A stretch of DNA of 64,000 nucleotides from Pseudomonas laurentiana (GCF_014648275.1 NZ_BMQU01000015.1:1-64000), one strand, 5' to 3'. Numbered from the stretch's first letter, positions 16,335-26,038 are shown. Numbers and translations: made by a program. The notes: generated from the letters alone by a model not told the origin.

Positions 16335-17894
16335 ATGAAATCTGAATACGAGCTGTCACTCAATGACTACATCGCCATAATCAAGGATCGGGCCTTGCTG
16401 TTAGGTCTGAGTTTCGCGGTAATACTCGGGGTGAGCGTGGCGGTTGCCGTCGCGATCCCCCCGGTCTATCAGTCAGCGGGCACCATTCTTGTCGAGTCTC
16501 AGCAGATCTCGCCAGATTTGATCGCCGCGAACAATAGTACCTTCGCAGACGAGCGCATCGAAGTTATTCGCCAGCGCGTGATGACCCGTGAGCATCTGAT
16601 GCGGATCATCGAAAAGTACAACCTGTTTGCCAGCAAAGGCAGGCCTCTGAAAGACTCCGACAGGATCGATCAGATGCGCAATGCCATTGCGGTTTCCACG
16701 GTCAGTACCTCCGTCAAGGGGCGTGGAGAAGTGACGATCGCTTTCCGGGTGTCCTTTGACCATAAGGAACCCGAAGTTGCCAATGAAGTTGCCAATGAGC
16801 TGGTCACGTTGTTTCTGGATGAAAATATCAGGCAGCGCACCGAGCGTGCGAGCGAAACAACAGAGTTCCTGACGCAGGAGGCGAACAAGCTAAGGGTCGA
16901 GTTGGAGGCGTTGGAGAACCAGTTGGCGGACTTCAAGCAAGCCCATGCCAACGCCTTGCCCGAGCATCAGGAATTGCGCATGAACATGTTGTCGCGCGCG
17001 GAGCTTGAGCTCAAGGAGGTTGATCGCGACTACAAGTCTGCTCAAGAGGAGTTGCGCTATCTGGAGCTCGAGCGCTCGGCCGCGAGTGCAGGGCTACTTG
17101 TCCAGCCTGGTACTGCGGCGGCGGCTGAAAAACCGCAAGACCTGGGTAGCCTCAAGGCAGAGTACGCCAGGTTGCTGGCACGTTACAAGGAAGCCCACCC
17201 GGACGTGCGAGCCGTCAAACGCAAGATTGATGCGCTCGAGGCCTCTGAAGGTGGTGGACGTGCAGTCGTGCCGGTAAGTCTGGATGTTGCCAGGGTTCAG
17301 GCTCGGATGGCCGCAGCGCAAGTGCGTATTAATTCGCTGGCTGAGCAAAAACGTGAACTACTCAAGAAAATGGATGCCTACGAGGCGGAAATTCTTGAAA
17401 CGCCGCAAGTCGAGCGGGGCCTGGTCACACTGATGCGTGATCATGACAACGCGCGCAAGAAATATGAGGAAATTCGCACCAAGGAAATGAGTGCAAAAAT
17501 TTCCGAAAGCCTGGAGCAGGAAAACAAGGCTGAGCGCTTTGTGCTGCTGGAACCTCCGCAGATGCCTGAACAACCGGTCAAGCCGAACCGTAAGAAAATT
17601 GTGGCGCTAGGCTTTGTTCTGGCTCCGGCAGGCGCTGGTGTATTGGTGATGTTCCTTGAAATGTTGAATCAGCGTATTCGCGGGGTCGAGGCGCTGGCTA
17701 GCGTGCTGGGCAAGCGCGTATTGGTTGCCATCCCCTACATTACGACTCAGGCAGATCTGGCTCGGCGCAGGAAGTGGCGAACCCTTCTGATCGTTACTGG
17801 CGTCTTGCTCATCACCCTCATGTTGGTGCTCCTGCACGTCTTCTACATGCCGTTAGACCTCCTGATAATTAAAGCTATGGCTCGGTTTGAATAG
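16335..17894 (+). CDS. Wzz-type chain-length determinant (polysaccharide co-polymerase)
   Basis: 519 residues. N-terminal helix around 22-45 (LLGLSFAVILGVSVAVAVAI), a large periplasmic coiled-coil (about 170-400: long runs of E, L, A, R, K), the GNVR-like motif before the second helix (PQMPEQPVKPNRKKIVALGF) and an extra C-terminal hydrophobic helix (about 485-510). It controls polymer length with the Wzy polymerase and partners the adjacent kinase-like ATPase, encoded 11 nt later. An upstream double GTG could add three residues; the ribosome site is weak for all. Confidence 0.88.
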   Translation: MKSEYELSLNDYIAIIKDRALLLGLSFAVILGVSVAVAVAIPPVYQSAGTILVESQQISPDLIAANNSTFADERIEVIRQRVMTREHLMRIIEKYNLFASKGRPLKDSDRIDQMRNAIAVSTVSTSVKGRGEVTIAFRVSFDHKEPEVANEVANELVTLFLDENIRQRTERASETTEFLTQEANKLRVELEALENQLADFKQAHANALPEHQELRMNMLSRAELELKEVDRDYKSAQEELRYLELERSAASAGLLVQPGTAAAAEKPQDLGSLKAEYARLLARYKEAHPDVRAVKRKIDALEASEGGGRAVVPVSLDVARVQARMAAAQVRINSLAEQKRELLKKMDAYEAEILETPQVERGLVTLMRDHDNARKKYEEIRTKEMSAKISESLEQENKAERFVLLEPPQMPEQPVKPNRKKIVALGFVLAPAGAGVLVMFLEMLNQRIRGVEALASVLGKRVLVAIPYITTQADLARRRKWRTLLIVTGVLLITLMLVLLHVFYMPLDLLIIKAMARFE

Positions 17895-17905
17895 GGAAAA
17901 CAGCA

Positions 17906-18712
17906 ATGGATAGAATGACGCCGGCTATTGATAAAAACACACAGCAGGGTTCGTCCAATTCCGCAGGAGCATCGCAAGTCATGATCTCGACTGAGCAGCC
18001 TGCAGTGCTGGGTCAGTTCAATTATGTACAAACCAGGGTCGTACCGTTGCGTACAGAGCACCTTGAGCGTAACCGCATTGTTGCGTACAACAAAAACTCA
18101 AACATGAGTGCGGCCTTCGATTTGCTGCGTACGCAGGTTTTGAAGGTCATGGATGAAAATGGTTGGCGCACGCTGGCTATTACATCGCCGACGCCGGGAT
18201 CCGGTAAGACGGTGCTGGCAATCAACTTGGCAATGAGTGTGGCGCACCATACTACCAAGGCGGCATTACTGGTGGATTTCGACCTGCGTCGCCCCAGGGT
18301 TGGGGCCTATCTGGATTTGCCGATGGAAAAATCGCTCAATGAGTTGCTTGCCAACAAAGCCGAGCTGAGGGACGTGTTGGTCAACCCGACGCTGCCACGC
18401 TTTGTCGTCCTGCCGACGCGTGAGCCGATTGCGCTCTCGACGGAGGTGCTGTCTTCTCCAGTGGTGAGCAATCTCATTACGGACCTGCGCGATCGCTATG
18501 ACTCACGCATCAATATTTTCGACTTGCCGCCGTTGTTGAGCTCCGATGATGCGATCACTGTCTTGCCCAAGTTCGACTGCGTACTACTCGTGGTGGCTAA
18601 CGGCGTGAACAGCAAGAAAGAGATCGAAGAGAGTATGTATCATCTGGCAACTGCCAATCTGATCGGTACGGTGTTGAATAAGGCAGAGCCACAGCCCCGT
18701 TCTTACTATTAG
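17906..18712 (+). CDS. CpsD/BY-kinase-like ATPase of the exopolysaccharide system
   Basis: 268 residues. Walker A SPTPGSGKT (K101), Walker A' LLVDFDLRRPR and a Walker B-like IFDLPPLLSSDDA match tyrosine autokinases of polysaccharide export. The C-terminus ends PRSYY, with only two tyrosines instead of the usual cluster, and the protein is separate from Wzz as in CpsC/CpsD. It should cycle phosphorylation to drive polymerisation. A true kinase role is likely but the short tyrosine tail leaves doubt. Last gene of the block. Confidence 0.85.
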   Translation: MDRMTPAIDKNTQQGSSNSAGASQVMISTEQPAVLGQFNYVQTRVVPLRTEHLERNRIVAYNKNSNMSAAFDLLRTQVLKVMDENGWRTLAITSPTPGSGKTVLAINLAMSVAHHTTKAALLVDFDLRRPRVGAYLDLPMEKSLNELLANKAELRDVLVNPTLPRFVVLPTREPIALSTEVLSSPVVSNLITDLRDRYDSRINIFDLPPLLSSDDAITVLPKFDCVLLVVANGVNSKKEIEESMYHLATANLIGTVLNKAEPQPRSYY

Positions 18713-18741
18713 GGTGTCATCATCCGGTGGAGGGTGACACC
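18713..18741. terminator. Hairpin between convergent genes (GGTGTCA/TGACACC)
   Basis: A 7-bp stem with a 15-nt loop between the kinase stop and the galE stop, without a strong T run. The same arms recur at 34129-34164, where the locus ends, so it may be a locus-specific bidirectional terminator. Confidence 0.4.
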
Positions 18742-18749
18742 GTTCATTT

Positions 18750-19712
18750 TCAGCACCAAGGGTATTTCTGTTCCCAGCTCCAGGCGTGCGCCACTATCTG
18801 TTCGAGTGAAGTAAACTGCGGTTGCCAGCCGAGTAACGCCTTGACCTTGCGCGCATCAGCTACAAGGCGTGGCGGATCCCCGGCACGCCGAGGTGCTTCA
18901 CTCGTCACGATTTCCCGGCCCGTCACGCGGCGTGCGGTATCAATCACTTGTTGTACTGAAAACCCTTGGCCGTTACCGAGGTTGAAGGCGGTGCTTGCAC
19001 CACCGTCCAGTAGATAGTCCACGGCCAATGAGTGCGCTGCAACAAGATCGACGACATGGATATAGTCACGAATGCAGGTGCCATCGGGCGTATCGTAGTC
19101 ACGGCCATATACGGTAATGTTTGTACGGCGCCCGGCGGCTGCCTGCAGGATCAGTGGAAGCAGGTGGGTTTCCGGTTCATGGCGCTCGCCCAACTGTCCA
19201 TCAGGGTCTGCGCCTGCGGCGTTGAAGTAGCGCAGGCAGACCGACTTCAACCCGTATGCACGGTCAAAATCTTCAAGTATCTGCTCCACCATCCACTTGC
19301 TGCGTCCGTAAGGGTTGATCGGAGCCTTGGAGTGTTCTTCGTCGATCGGGGTATACAGCGGTTCGCCATAGACGGCTGCGCTTGAGGAAAATACAAGGTG
19401 CTTGACGCCTGCCCGAACCATGGCTTGTAACAGTGTCAGGGTTGCCGCCAAGTTGTTTTGATAATACTTGGCAGGCTCGGTAACAGACTCGCCCACCTGA
19501 ATGAACGAGGCGAAGTGGAACACGGCATCGAAGTGGTGTTTGGCAAACAGGGTGTCCAGCGCTTGCGCGTCGGCGATATCCAGCTCAACCAACTTCGTGC
19601 AATGTCCAGTGGACAGATTGTCCGCCACTTCCACTTCGTGACCTGCACTCAGCAACTTTTTCACCATGTGCGAGCCAATATAGCCGGCACCGCCAACAAC
19701 CAAAAACTTCAT
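18750..19712 (-). CDS. galE: UDP-glucose 4-epimerase
   Basis: 320 residues from the ATG preceded by AGGAGA; the longer upstream frame is unsupported. NAD-binding GGAGYIG (7-13), the SSSAAVYG serine region (109-116) and the catalytic Y135-x3-K139 (YGRSK) identify an extended SDR of the GalE type, with QGFSVQQVI and RRAGDPPRLVAD later. It interconverts UDP-glucose and UDP-galactose (or N-acetyl forms), supplying nucleotide sugar for the polymer. Last gene of the minus-strand block after the glycosidase, 80 nt away. Confidence 0.92.
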   Translation of the reverse strand: MKFLVVGGAGYIGSHMVKKLLSAGHEVEVADNLSTGHCTKLVELDIADAQALDTLFAKHHFDAVFHFASFIQVGESVTEPAKYYQNNLAATLTLLQAMVRAGVKHLVFSSSAAVYGEPLYTPIDEEHSKAPINPYGRSKWMVEQILEDFDRAYGLKSVCLRYFNAAGADPDGQLGERHEPETHLLPLILQAAAGRRTNITVYGRDYDTPDGTCIRDYIHVVDLVAAHSLAVDYLLDGGASTAFNLGNGQGFSVQQVIDTARRVTGREIVTSEAPRRAGDPPRLVADARKVKALLGWQPQFTSLEQIVAHAWSWEQKYPWC

Positions 19713-19792
19713 CCAATTCTCCTGGAATCTGTTGCTGTATAAGCGTAGGTTGGAGCGTTTGTGCGATTGTCCGTAAAAAGGTCTATTGGTTA

Positions 19793-22477
19793 TCAGCCCG
19801 CCGGAGCGCCTGATGTTGTGGTAGGGATTGGCTTGGCGTCCTGTAAAACTGTAGTTTGCGAAGTGTCTTTTTTCAAGAACAGCCAATTGGACATTTGCCG
19901 CCCATCGAACCGGATGATGTATTGCCCATTCAAGTAGGTCGCTGGCAGCGCCTTCATTTGCAATAGCGTGCTGTGGGTGAAAAGTTTCAAGCCTTGCGGT
20001 GCCTTGATCGTTAGTGTGCCCTCAAGGGGCTCAATATAATAAGGCGGCTTATTGTCCTCTTTCGGGATGGCCCGGGTGCCCAACGAAATCAGCACGTCCT
20101 GCGATTGGCCCAATGGCATGCCGTCCAGACTCTGTACCACCACACTGGCATTGGCAGTTTTGACTTGAACCTGAATGTCACCAAGGTTGATCGACTTGCC
20201 ACCGATCCAGCCGGTTGCGGCCTGTGTGCGTGGTGTATTGATGGTATAGATACCGTGTTGCCAATCGCGCGTGAGTTCGCCGGTGTCGGTTGTCGATGCG
20301 TTAGCGTTGGCGTCCAGCAGCGACTGGTCGGGGTCATGCAATACCTGCACGTTGCTTGAAAGCCTGCTGTGTTGCAGCCAAGGTAATTCCGGTGTTTGTG
20401 GCATGGCAATTTGTATTCTGCCTTTCTCCATGGCGGTACGCAGGAGAACGGAATTGCTTGGCGAGATGGATTGATTGAAAAGACTGTTCGGGGTTGGCGC
20501 AAAGACATAATTCGTCTTGGCCGGGTGAACGTCTCCACGACGATACAGCAAGGCGGCGGCGGGGAGGGTGGCCAGCATCGCCGGGTCGTTGTAGGCGTGC
20601 CAGTTGCCAACCGTCATCCATCCGCCAGACAGCCCTTCCTGGCTGTAGGCATACTGCATCAGCGCATCCCAACCCTGATGGCTTGCGGTACCTGCCATAT
20701 AGAGGGGCAGCGAGTGGCGGTCGGGTGTCGGGAAGGGTTCAGCATTCCACTCGGTGACAGTCAGGGGCTTGCCGACGACCTGGCCCGCGGCTATCCAATT
20801 GACCATGTTGTCACTGGTCAATGGGTTTTTCTCAAGCTGTCCAACACCCCCGTAGCTATGGGCATCAATCAGGTCGCCGGCAGTAAGGGCCGGTAGGGCG
20901 CTCAGACCATTGCCGCCCCAGGTGCTGCTTGTGGCAATGGGAACCTTCACCCCTACCTCACGCAGGTGTTGAATCATGTCCGCGTAGAAGTGTCGTTCCA
21001 GGTCGTTGAGAAACAGCTTCGCGGGACCATGCTCCCAGGCGCGCCAGGTTTTCTCTTCAGGTAGATTGTGCTGCTGGGCAAAAGCCTTGGCCCTGGCCAT
21101 GTAGACCTGACTGTGTTTTGGAACTTGCTTGTCTGGCAGCAGGGCGTTGCCAAAGTGCTGGGTGATATCGTTCTCGTTAGTGATCAGTACCGCGGCGATA
21201 GCCGGGTCATCTTTATAGGCAAGGCCGGTATAGGTGTTCACGTGGGTCAAATAGGCATCGGCAAAGCGTTTCATTGCCTGCGAAATGGTAATGTTTACAT
21301 AGGCATAGCCCTTGAGATCGGCGTTGTTATTGTTATCTTTCGGCAGTTCCTCGAAACCATAGATATTGTCGTGCGCTGTCAGCGCTCGTTGAACATGCAA
21401 GTCGAGCCATACATAAATGCCTTCGTTTTTCAGGCACGTGATCCACCAGTCTATTTTCTTCAGTGACTCCGGGCTTAGTTGCTGAGTGTCACGGGTGAGG
21501 GTACGGTCGCCAAAAATATTCGGGCTTACCCATGGGGAGTCATGATGGTGCAGTCGCACAATATTGAAGCCGAGCGCTGACAAGCGTTTTGCCTGTTGCT
21601 TGACCTCGTTGTCTGGGGTCTTGAATAGCGAGTAGGCCGATAGGTTCGTGCCCCAGAAGCGCGCCGGAGTATTGTCCGCGAATAGCAACTGCTCGCCGGA
21701 CACTTTCAGGAAGCCATGCCTGCCTGCCGGTTTTTCTTGAGCATTCAGGAAGGACAGATCGACCGGAGGCGTTCTCCAGTCGATGTGATCGCTTGGCCAG
21801 CGCGTTGGCTCCGCCAGTCCGAAACGCTCGGTAGTGGTCTGACCGAGGACTACATCACCAGACACGCTCAGAACGGCCTTGATGTCCTGACGGCCAGGGC
21901 TGATGGTGTCCTTGTAGAAAAATGCACGTACCTCGGCGCTGTCGCCCCTCTCGAAATACACGCTCGCCAGTGGTGGTTCGAAGCGCATCTCGATGTGCCG
22001 ACCTTGCGCGTTCCGCCCCCAGGACCAACCGCGATTCTCAGGTAGTAAAACCGGTTCGCCCATGTCTCCCGCGAAGAGGGCAGGATTGAACTTGAAGACA
22101 ATGCCACCACCCATCACCCCCGACTTCATTCGGTGTGCATCCAGGGCGAAGTTCCAGGTCAGCGTCGTTGCTTGCGCCTTCTTGATCCCGGCGTTCAAAT
22201 CAAAATCCAGGGCTTTGTTGGTGCCAGCAAGGACGTAATTGCCCGGTGCGTTGACCTTGAACGAAGTCGTCAAATCCGCCCAGGTCCAGTTCTCCCCAAA
22301 AAAAGCGAAAGAAGAGGTCAGCCCAGGGCCTCCACCGCGAGTCAAGCTTGGCAGGCCGTTGCGTTCGTCCACGCTGACGACCCAATCCGACGCCCACGTG
22401 GTAAACGGCAAGATGAGCAGGCTCAATAGAACCGAGACCCGCATAAATGGGCGGTGGGAGCGAGTGGTCATTGGCAT
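19793..22477 (-). CDS. Large secreted clan-A glycoside hydrolase of the EPS locus
   Basis: 894 residues. The ATG overlaps the stop of the polymerase gene (TAATG), so translation is probably coupled; a start two codons later is equally possible. A signal peptide (MRVSVLLSLLILPFTTWAS) is followed by a beta-rich N-terminal domain (to about 260), then a TIM barrel with candidate acid/base E435 (LITNEND) and nucleophile E576 (TVTEWNAEP), the NE/E pair of GH5/GH39/GH42-type retaining enzymes, and beta domains from 680 on. It likely trims or releases the exopolysaccharide in the periplasm or outside. Confidence 0.8.
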   Translation of the reverse strand: MPMTTRSHRPFMRVSVLLSLLILPFTTWASDWVVSVDERNGLPSLTRGGGPGLTSSFAFFGENWTWADLTTSFKVNAPGNYVLAGTNKALDFDLNAGIKKAQATTLTWNFALDAHRMKSGVMGGGIVFKFNPALFAGDMGEPVLLPENRGWSWGRNAQGRHIEMRFEPPLASVYFERGDSAEVRAFFYKDTISPGRQDIKAVLSVSGDVVLGQTTTERFGLAEPTRWPSDHIDWRTPPVDLSFLNAQEKPAGRHGFLKVSGEQLLFADNTPARFWGTNLSAYSLFKTPDNEVKQQAKRLSALGFNIVRLHHHDSPWVSPNIFGDRTLTRDTQQLSPESLKKIDWWITCLKNEGIYVWLDLHVQRALTAHDNIYGFEELPKDNNNNADLKGYAYVNITISQAMKRFADAYLTHVNTYTGLAYKDDPAIAAVLITNENDITQHFGNALLPDKQVPKHSQVYMARAKAFAQQHNLPEEKTWRAWEHGPAKLFLNDLERHFYADMIQHLREVGVKVPIATSSTWGGNGLSALPALTAGDLIDAHSYGGVGQLEKNPLTSDNMVNWIAAGQVVGKPLTVTEWNAEPFPTPDRHSLPLYMAGTASHQGWDALMQYAYSQEGLSGGWMTVGNWHAYNDPAMLATLPAAALLYRRGDVHPAKTNYVFAPTPNSLFNQSISPSNSVLLRTAMEKGRIQIAMPQTPELPWLQHSRLSSNVQVLHDPDQSLLDANANASTTDTGELTRDWQHGIYTINTPRTQAATGWIGGKSINLGDIQVQVKTANASVVVQSLDGMPLGQSQDVLISLGTRAIPKEDNKPPYYIEPLEGTLTIKAPQGLKLFTHSTLLQMKALPATYLNGQYIIRFDGRQMSNWLFLKKDTSQTTVLQDAKPIPTTTSGAPAG

Positions 22478-24003
22478 TACCGGAGTTGAAGGCTCGCATT
22501 TGAAGCGGCTGCTGTCTGGGTGTGCCTGAGCCTGCTCACCATCTGGGCATAAGCCACGCCCAGTCCTGCCACCGACCAATACACCACGGGAATCACCGTG
22601 ATGCTGCTGACAGTAAAGATGATGACCAGTATTCCGGCCAATGTCGCCAACAGCGCACGCCCGAGTCGTCGTTCTTCATCATCCTTGTCGGGAAACGAGC
22701 GCATCGATTTGCGAATACTGAGCAGAACTGTGCCAAAAAAAGCCACGAAGAGCGCCAATCCTATCAGGCCGACCTTAAGTGCCAGGCTGATATAGGTATT
22801 AACGATGTCAATGATGCCTTGCCCCTGAACCAGTGCTTGCATCTCAGGGGTGCTGCGGTAATCGAATGACCCTAGCAAGGGGTTACGCTGTATGACAATC
22901 AATGAGTTGTCGATCAAGCGTTCCCGGTACGTGATGTTCTCTTTTTCCAGCGTGCCAATGAAAGGAAGCAGATCGAGCACTTTTTCCCCGGCAGGCAAAA
23001 CAGCCAGCATGGGGAGTGCGAGCGCTCCCGCGAGAGCAAGCAGCATGAGTCTTTTGATGGCCCCTCGGCCAGTGGCGATGAATACGGTAATGATGACGGC
23101 TGCGCCGACCCAGGGGCCGCGCGACAGCGGCGCAAACAACCCGGCGGCCAGCAGAAGGGCACTGAGAAATCGCTGCAATCGGCTGCGCGCGTAGACATGC
23201 AGAAACAGGAAAAAGCCGATGGCTACGCTGACAACGTAGCCCAGTACAATGGCTTGGCCGGTTGTGGCGCTGGCGCGCAATGAACCACCTCGGCTCAAGT
23301 AGCCGGACATTTCCCACTGCATGCCCAAGGCATCGATCAGTGCGTCATACAGTAACCAATGACGGGTGTACTCGAAGGCGGCAATCAGCGACAGCACCAT
23401 GGCGGCAAGCAAGTAGCACAACAGGGCATCCTTGAAGTCGCTTAGCCTCTTGATGGCACGGCTGGCGACGTAGTAGGGCAAGAAAACTTCGATGAACAGG
23501 TAGAACGTTTGACGCAACGTATCGGTGACCGTTGTTTCACGCAGGTACAGCAGGCTGGTCAGCGCAATGCTGGCCGCTAGCAGCCTGTCTGGCCAGGTAC
23601 GTCCAAATGGCAGTGTGTCCGCTTGTCTTATCAGCGTGAAAAAAGCTGGAAGCAACACACATAGCGCCAGCAGGCGAATGTGGTCGAGATCAAAGAGATA
23701 ATTGATCAGGCCGAATCCGGGTATCTGGGCTGAAGCCGGTGGGATGAGAAAAAGCAGAAGGAAGAACAGTCCCACGGGGTTGCGATCACGTTGCCCTGCG
23801 ACGGTCAAAGCGATTGCCGCAATGCCCGCATACACCCAGAAGTTTTGCGAGACAAAGGCCAGCAACGTCAAGGCAAACCACAGGTTGCGGCGACGGGTGA
23901 AGTCGCGGTAGGGGATCAGATCTGTTGCAGAGCGACGTGCAAGGGTAAACACGATGCCGGCAACAGCCAGAATGACGATCAACGCGCGAAAGTGCTCAGG
24001 CAT
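22477..24003 (-). CDS. O-antigen ligase / Wzy-type polymerase
   Basis: 508 residues from the ATG at 24003. A possible 24-codon N-terminal extension is basic and lacks a ribosome site, and the site near 24003 is also weak. About 11-12 transmembrane segments, with a Wzy_C-type loop between late helices containing the key arginines and glycines (LFAPLSRGPWVGAAVIITVF, then YRERLIDNSLIVIQRNPLLG). It should polymerise undecaprenyl-linked repeat units in the periplasm. Promoter must lie in the 377-bp divergent region upstream. Coupled to the glycosidase gene. Confidence 0.82.
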   Translation of the reverse strand: MPEHFRALIVILAVAGIVFTLARRSATDLIPYRDFTRRRNLWFALTLLAFVSQNFWVYAGIAAIALTVAGQRDRNPVGLFFLLLFLIPPASAQIPGFGLINYLFDLDHIRLLALCVLLPAFFTLIRQADTLPFGRTWPDRLLAASIALTSLLYLRETTVTDTLRQTFYLFIEVFLPYYVASRAIKRLSDFKDALLCYLLAAMVLSLIAAFEYTRHWLLYDALIDALGMQWEMSGYLSRGGSLRASATTGQAIVLGYVVSVAIGFFLFLHVYARSRLQRFLSALLLAAGLFAPLSRGPWVGAAVIITVFIATGRGAIKRLMLLALAGALALPMLAVLPAGEKVLDLLPFIGTLEKENITYRERLIDNSLIVIQRNPLLGSFDYRSTPEMQALVQGQGIIDIVNTYISLALKVGLIGLALFVAFFGTVLLSIRKSMRSFPDKDDEERRLGRALLATLAGILVIIFTVSSITVIPVVYWSVAGLGVAYAQMVSRLRHTQTAAASNASLQLR

Positions 24004-24380
24004 GGGCTTTTTGTACTTCTTCCTTGGTGAGCGACGACTAGCGACATGGCGAATTGAGATTATAGTAAAGCTCAAGCCATCGACTTAGGGATTGATGTAG
24101 GGCTTTGATTGAGGTGCCGCGATCCGTGAGCCTTCGCAGGCGAGCGATATGGGCATGGGCAGGGAGCTCGGGCTCGTTGGTGGTATCCCTGGCAATACGC
24201 TTGGGCGGGAACCTCGTAATGGCACCTCTGCGGGTGCCGAAAATGTTGGGCGTCATGGCGATAGCCACCACTGCTTCAGTGCCATGGAATGGATATCCAG
24301 GTGATGGCTAAGGCGCAAAGGCACTGTGTTTATGCATCGCCAGGATTCTAGAGTCACTCAATGGTGTGGGTCTTGGGGCC
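24004..24380. promoter_or_regulatory. Divergent control region in the EPS locus
   Basis: 377 bp between the polymerase gene (-) and the Tat-signal gene (+); no protein-like frame. It should contain both promoters. I saw one weak GG-N10-GC pattern (about 24220-24238) but rejected it as a sigma-54 site. Confidence 0.45.
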
Positions 24381-24569
24381 ATGAAAAAACATGACTGGAG
24401 TGTTCCTACGCTAAATCGCAGAGGTTTTCTCTGGGGGTGTGTTGTGCTGGGCCTGGGGGGCGCGATGTTCGGGAGCGCCAAGGCCGTTGCCCGGCAATCT
24501 GCTGATGAGTCCGAATTTGTTGTCATTAATGGCTGGGTGTTGCCAGCCCATCATTTTCGGAAACCATAA
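24381..24569 (+). CDS. 62-residue Tat-signal protein paired with the GMC oxidoreductase
   Basis: The sequence MKKHDWSVPTLNRRGFLWGC is followed by VVLGLGGAMFGSAKAVA, a complete twin-arginine signal (N-R-R-G-F-L) with hydrophobic core and AxA cleavage. Only about 25 mature residues remain, ending GWVLPAHHFRKP. The stop lies 2 nt before the GMC gene ATG. Small Tat-signal subunits that carry a partner flavoprotein across the membrane are known for gluconate/sorbitol-type dehydrogenases; here the mature part is much shorter. I infer a hitchhiker or maturation subunit. Confidence 0.75.
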   Translation: MKKHDWSVPTLNRRGFLWGCVVLGLGGAMFGSAKAVARQSADESEFVVINGWVLPAHHFRKP

Positions 24570-24571
24570 GC

Positions 24572-26038
24572 ATGATCAAAGACTACCAATATCAGAAAGA
24601 GCTTCGCGACTCGTACGATTTCTGCATCATTGGTGGTGGGCCGGCCGGTATTACGTTGGCATTGCGTTTGGCGGGATCTGGATGGAGCGTGGTGCTTGTC
24701 GAGGGCGGAGGGCACGAGTATTCGCAGCGTTCGCAAGCGCTCTATACCTGTCCATCCTCAGCACTGGACGCATACGCCCACGAAACGCGCCTGCGCTTTC
24801 TGGGCGGTACCTCCAACCACTGGGCAGGACGTTGCCGCCCCTTTGAGCCTTCCGACTTCGCTGTTCCCCCAGTCGGCAATTTGCCGGGTTGGCCTATCGC
24901 CTTTTCCGAAGTCGAGCGGTATTTGGCAGGTGCCATGGCCATTGTGGACCTCCCGGCGGGGTCGGGTTTCACGCCTATCAATGGGGCCCTGAACGGTGGC
25001 GAGTTTGACGCTGATCGCTTCCTGCTCAGTCCTCCGACGCGATTTGCCCAAAAGTATGCAGAGGACCTTCGCGAGAGCGATGGCCTCGACCTCTTCATAA
25101 ACTGCAACTGCGTCGATCTTGAGTTTGCCCCCACATCCGGTCGCATTGCGGCGGTGGTGGTTTCTGATTACGACAGAAACCGAGAACGGCTAAGGGCAAA
25201 AAATTTCATTCTGGCGACGGGTGCGATCGAGAATGCCAGGCAACTGCTTAACAGTGAGTCTTTAGTGGCTCACGGTATCGTGAGCAGGGATGGTTTCGTT
25301 GGGCGTTGCTTCATGGAGCATCTGAATGTTGATATGGGGACCTTCATTTTGCAGGAGGGGCAGCGTACAGAGCCCAGTCAGTATTTCACGACGGAGGCGT
25401 TTACCTCGGCGTATCAATCAGGGAAAGGCAACATAACGACCACGGTGCTATCGGAAGTAAGAACTTACGGTATGACGGCCAGGGTCAAGGGTTTTTTCGA
25501 AAATCTCATGTGCGAAATTGGCGCTGCGCACAAGATTGATTACATTGCAAAGTTCAACTGCCCAGGGGATGGCGTCATTAGTACCTTGATTGAGCAGTTT
25601 CCAAGCGTGAACAGCCGAATTTCGCTGCTCAACGAGCGAGATGAGCTAGGCGTTGCTAAAGTCAGTATTCATTGGGAGCTGAGCCCGGCAGACCGGCATA
25701 CGATTAAATCCATAGGTCTCGAAATGGCAAAACGATTTGCTGAAACAGGGCTTGGATTCGTAAAGTTGAATGATTACGTGTATGACACCTCCGTGCCGCT
25801 GAACATGACACCCCACGCCCATCATATGGGAACTACGCGGATGGCTGCGACACCCGAACAGGGTGTTGTCGACACAAATTGCAGAGTCTTTGGGACCGAC
25901 AATTTATATATTGCAGGTAGCAGTATTTTTTCCACTGGCGGCGCCTGCAATCCCACGATGCCGCTCTTGCAGTTTGCGTTGAGGCTTGCGGATCATCTGA
26001 ATGAAAAAATGAGGTCGTTGGCGAGCAGCTATTCTTGA
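24572..26038 (+). CDS. GMC-family FAD oxidoreductase of the EPS locus
   Basis: 488 residues. FAD-binding GGGPAG (21-26) in FCIIGGGPAGITLALRLAGS, a mid-region RFLGGTSNHWAGRCRPFEPS typical of the gluconate-2-dehydrogenase/choline-dehydrogenase group, ATGAIENARQLL, and the C-terminal HHMGTTRM...GSSIFSTGGACNPTMPLLQ with catalytic His/Asn candidates. No own signal peptide, so export would depend on the preceding Tat protein. It may oxidise a sugar alcohol or aldose on the polymer or its precursor (inferred). Confidence 0.87.
   Translation: MIKDYQYQKELRDSYDFCIIGGGPAGITLALRLAGSGWSVVLVEGGGHEYSQRSQALYTCPSSALDAYAHETRLRFLGGTSNHWAGRCRPFEPSDFAVPPVGNLPGWPIAFSEVERYLAGAMAIVDLPAGSGFTPINGALNGGEFDADRFLLSPPTRFAQKYAEDLRESDGLDLFINCNCVDLEFAPTSGRIAAVVVSDYDRNRERLRAKNFILATGAIENARQLLNSESLVAHGIVSRDGFVGRCFMEHLNVDMGTFILQEGQRTEPSQYFTTEAFTSAYQSGKGNITTTVLSEVRTYGMTARVKGFFENLMCEIGAAHKIDYIAKFNCPGDGVISTLIEQFPSVNSRISLLNERDELGVAKVSIHWELSPADRHTIKSIGLEMAKRFAETGLGFVKLNDYVYDTSVPLNMTPHAHHMGTTRMAATPEQGVVDTNCRVFGTDNLYIAGSSIFSTGGACNPTMPLLQFALRLADHLNEKMRSLASSYS

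Noticed and set aside
24220-24238. Possible sigma-54 promoter before the Tat/GMC genes
   Set aside because: Only a loose GG-N10-GC pattern; the -24 and -12 elements do not match.
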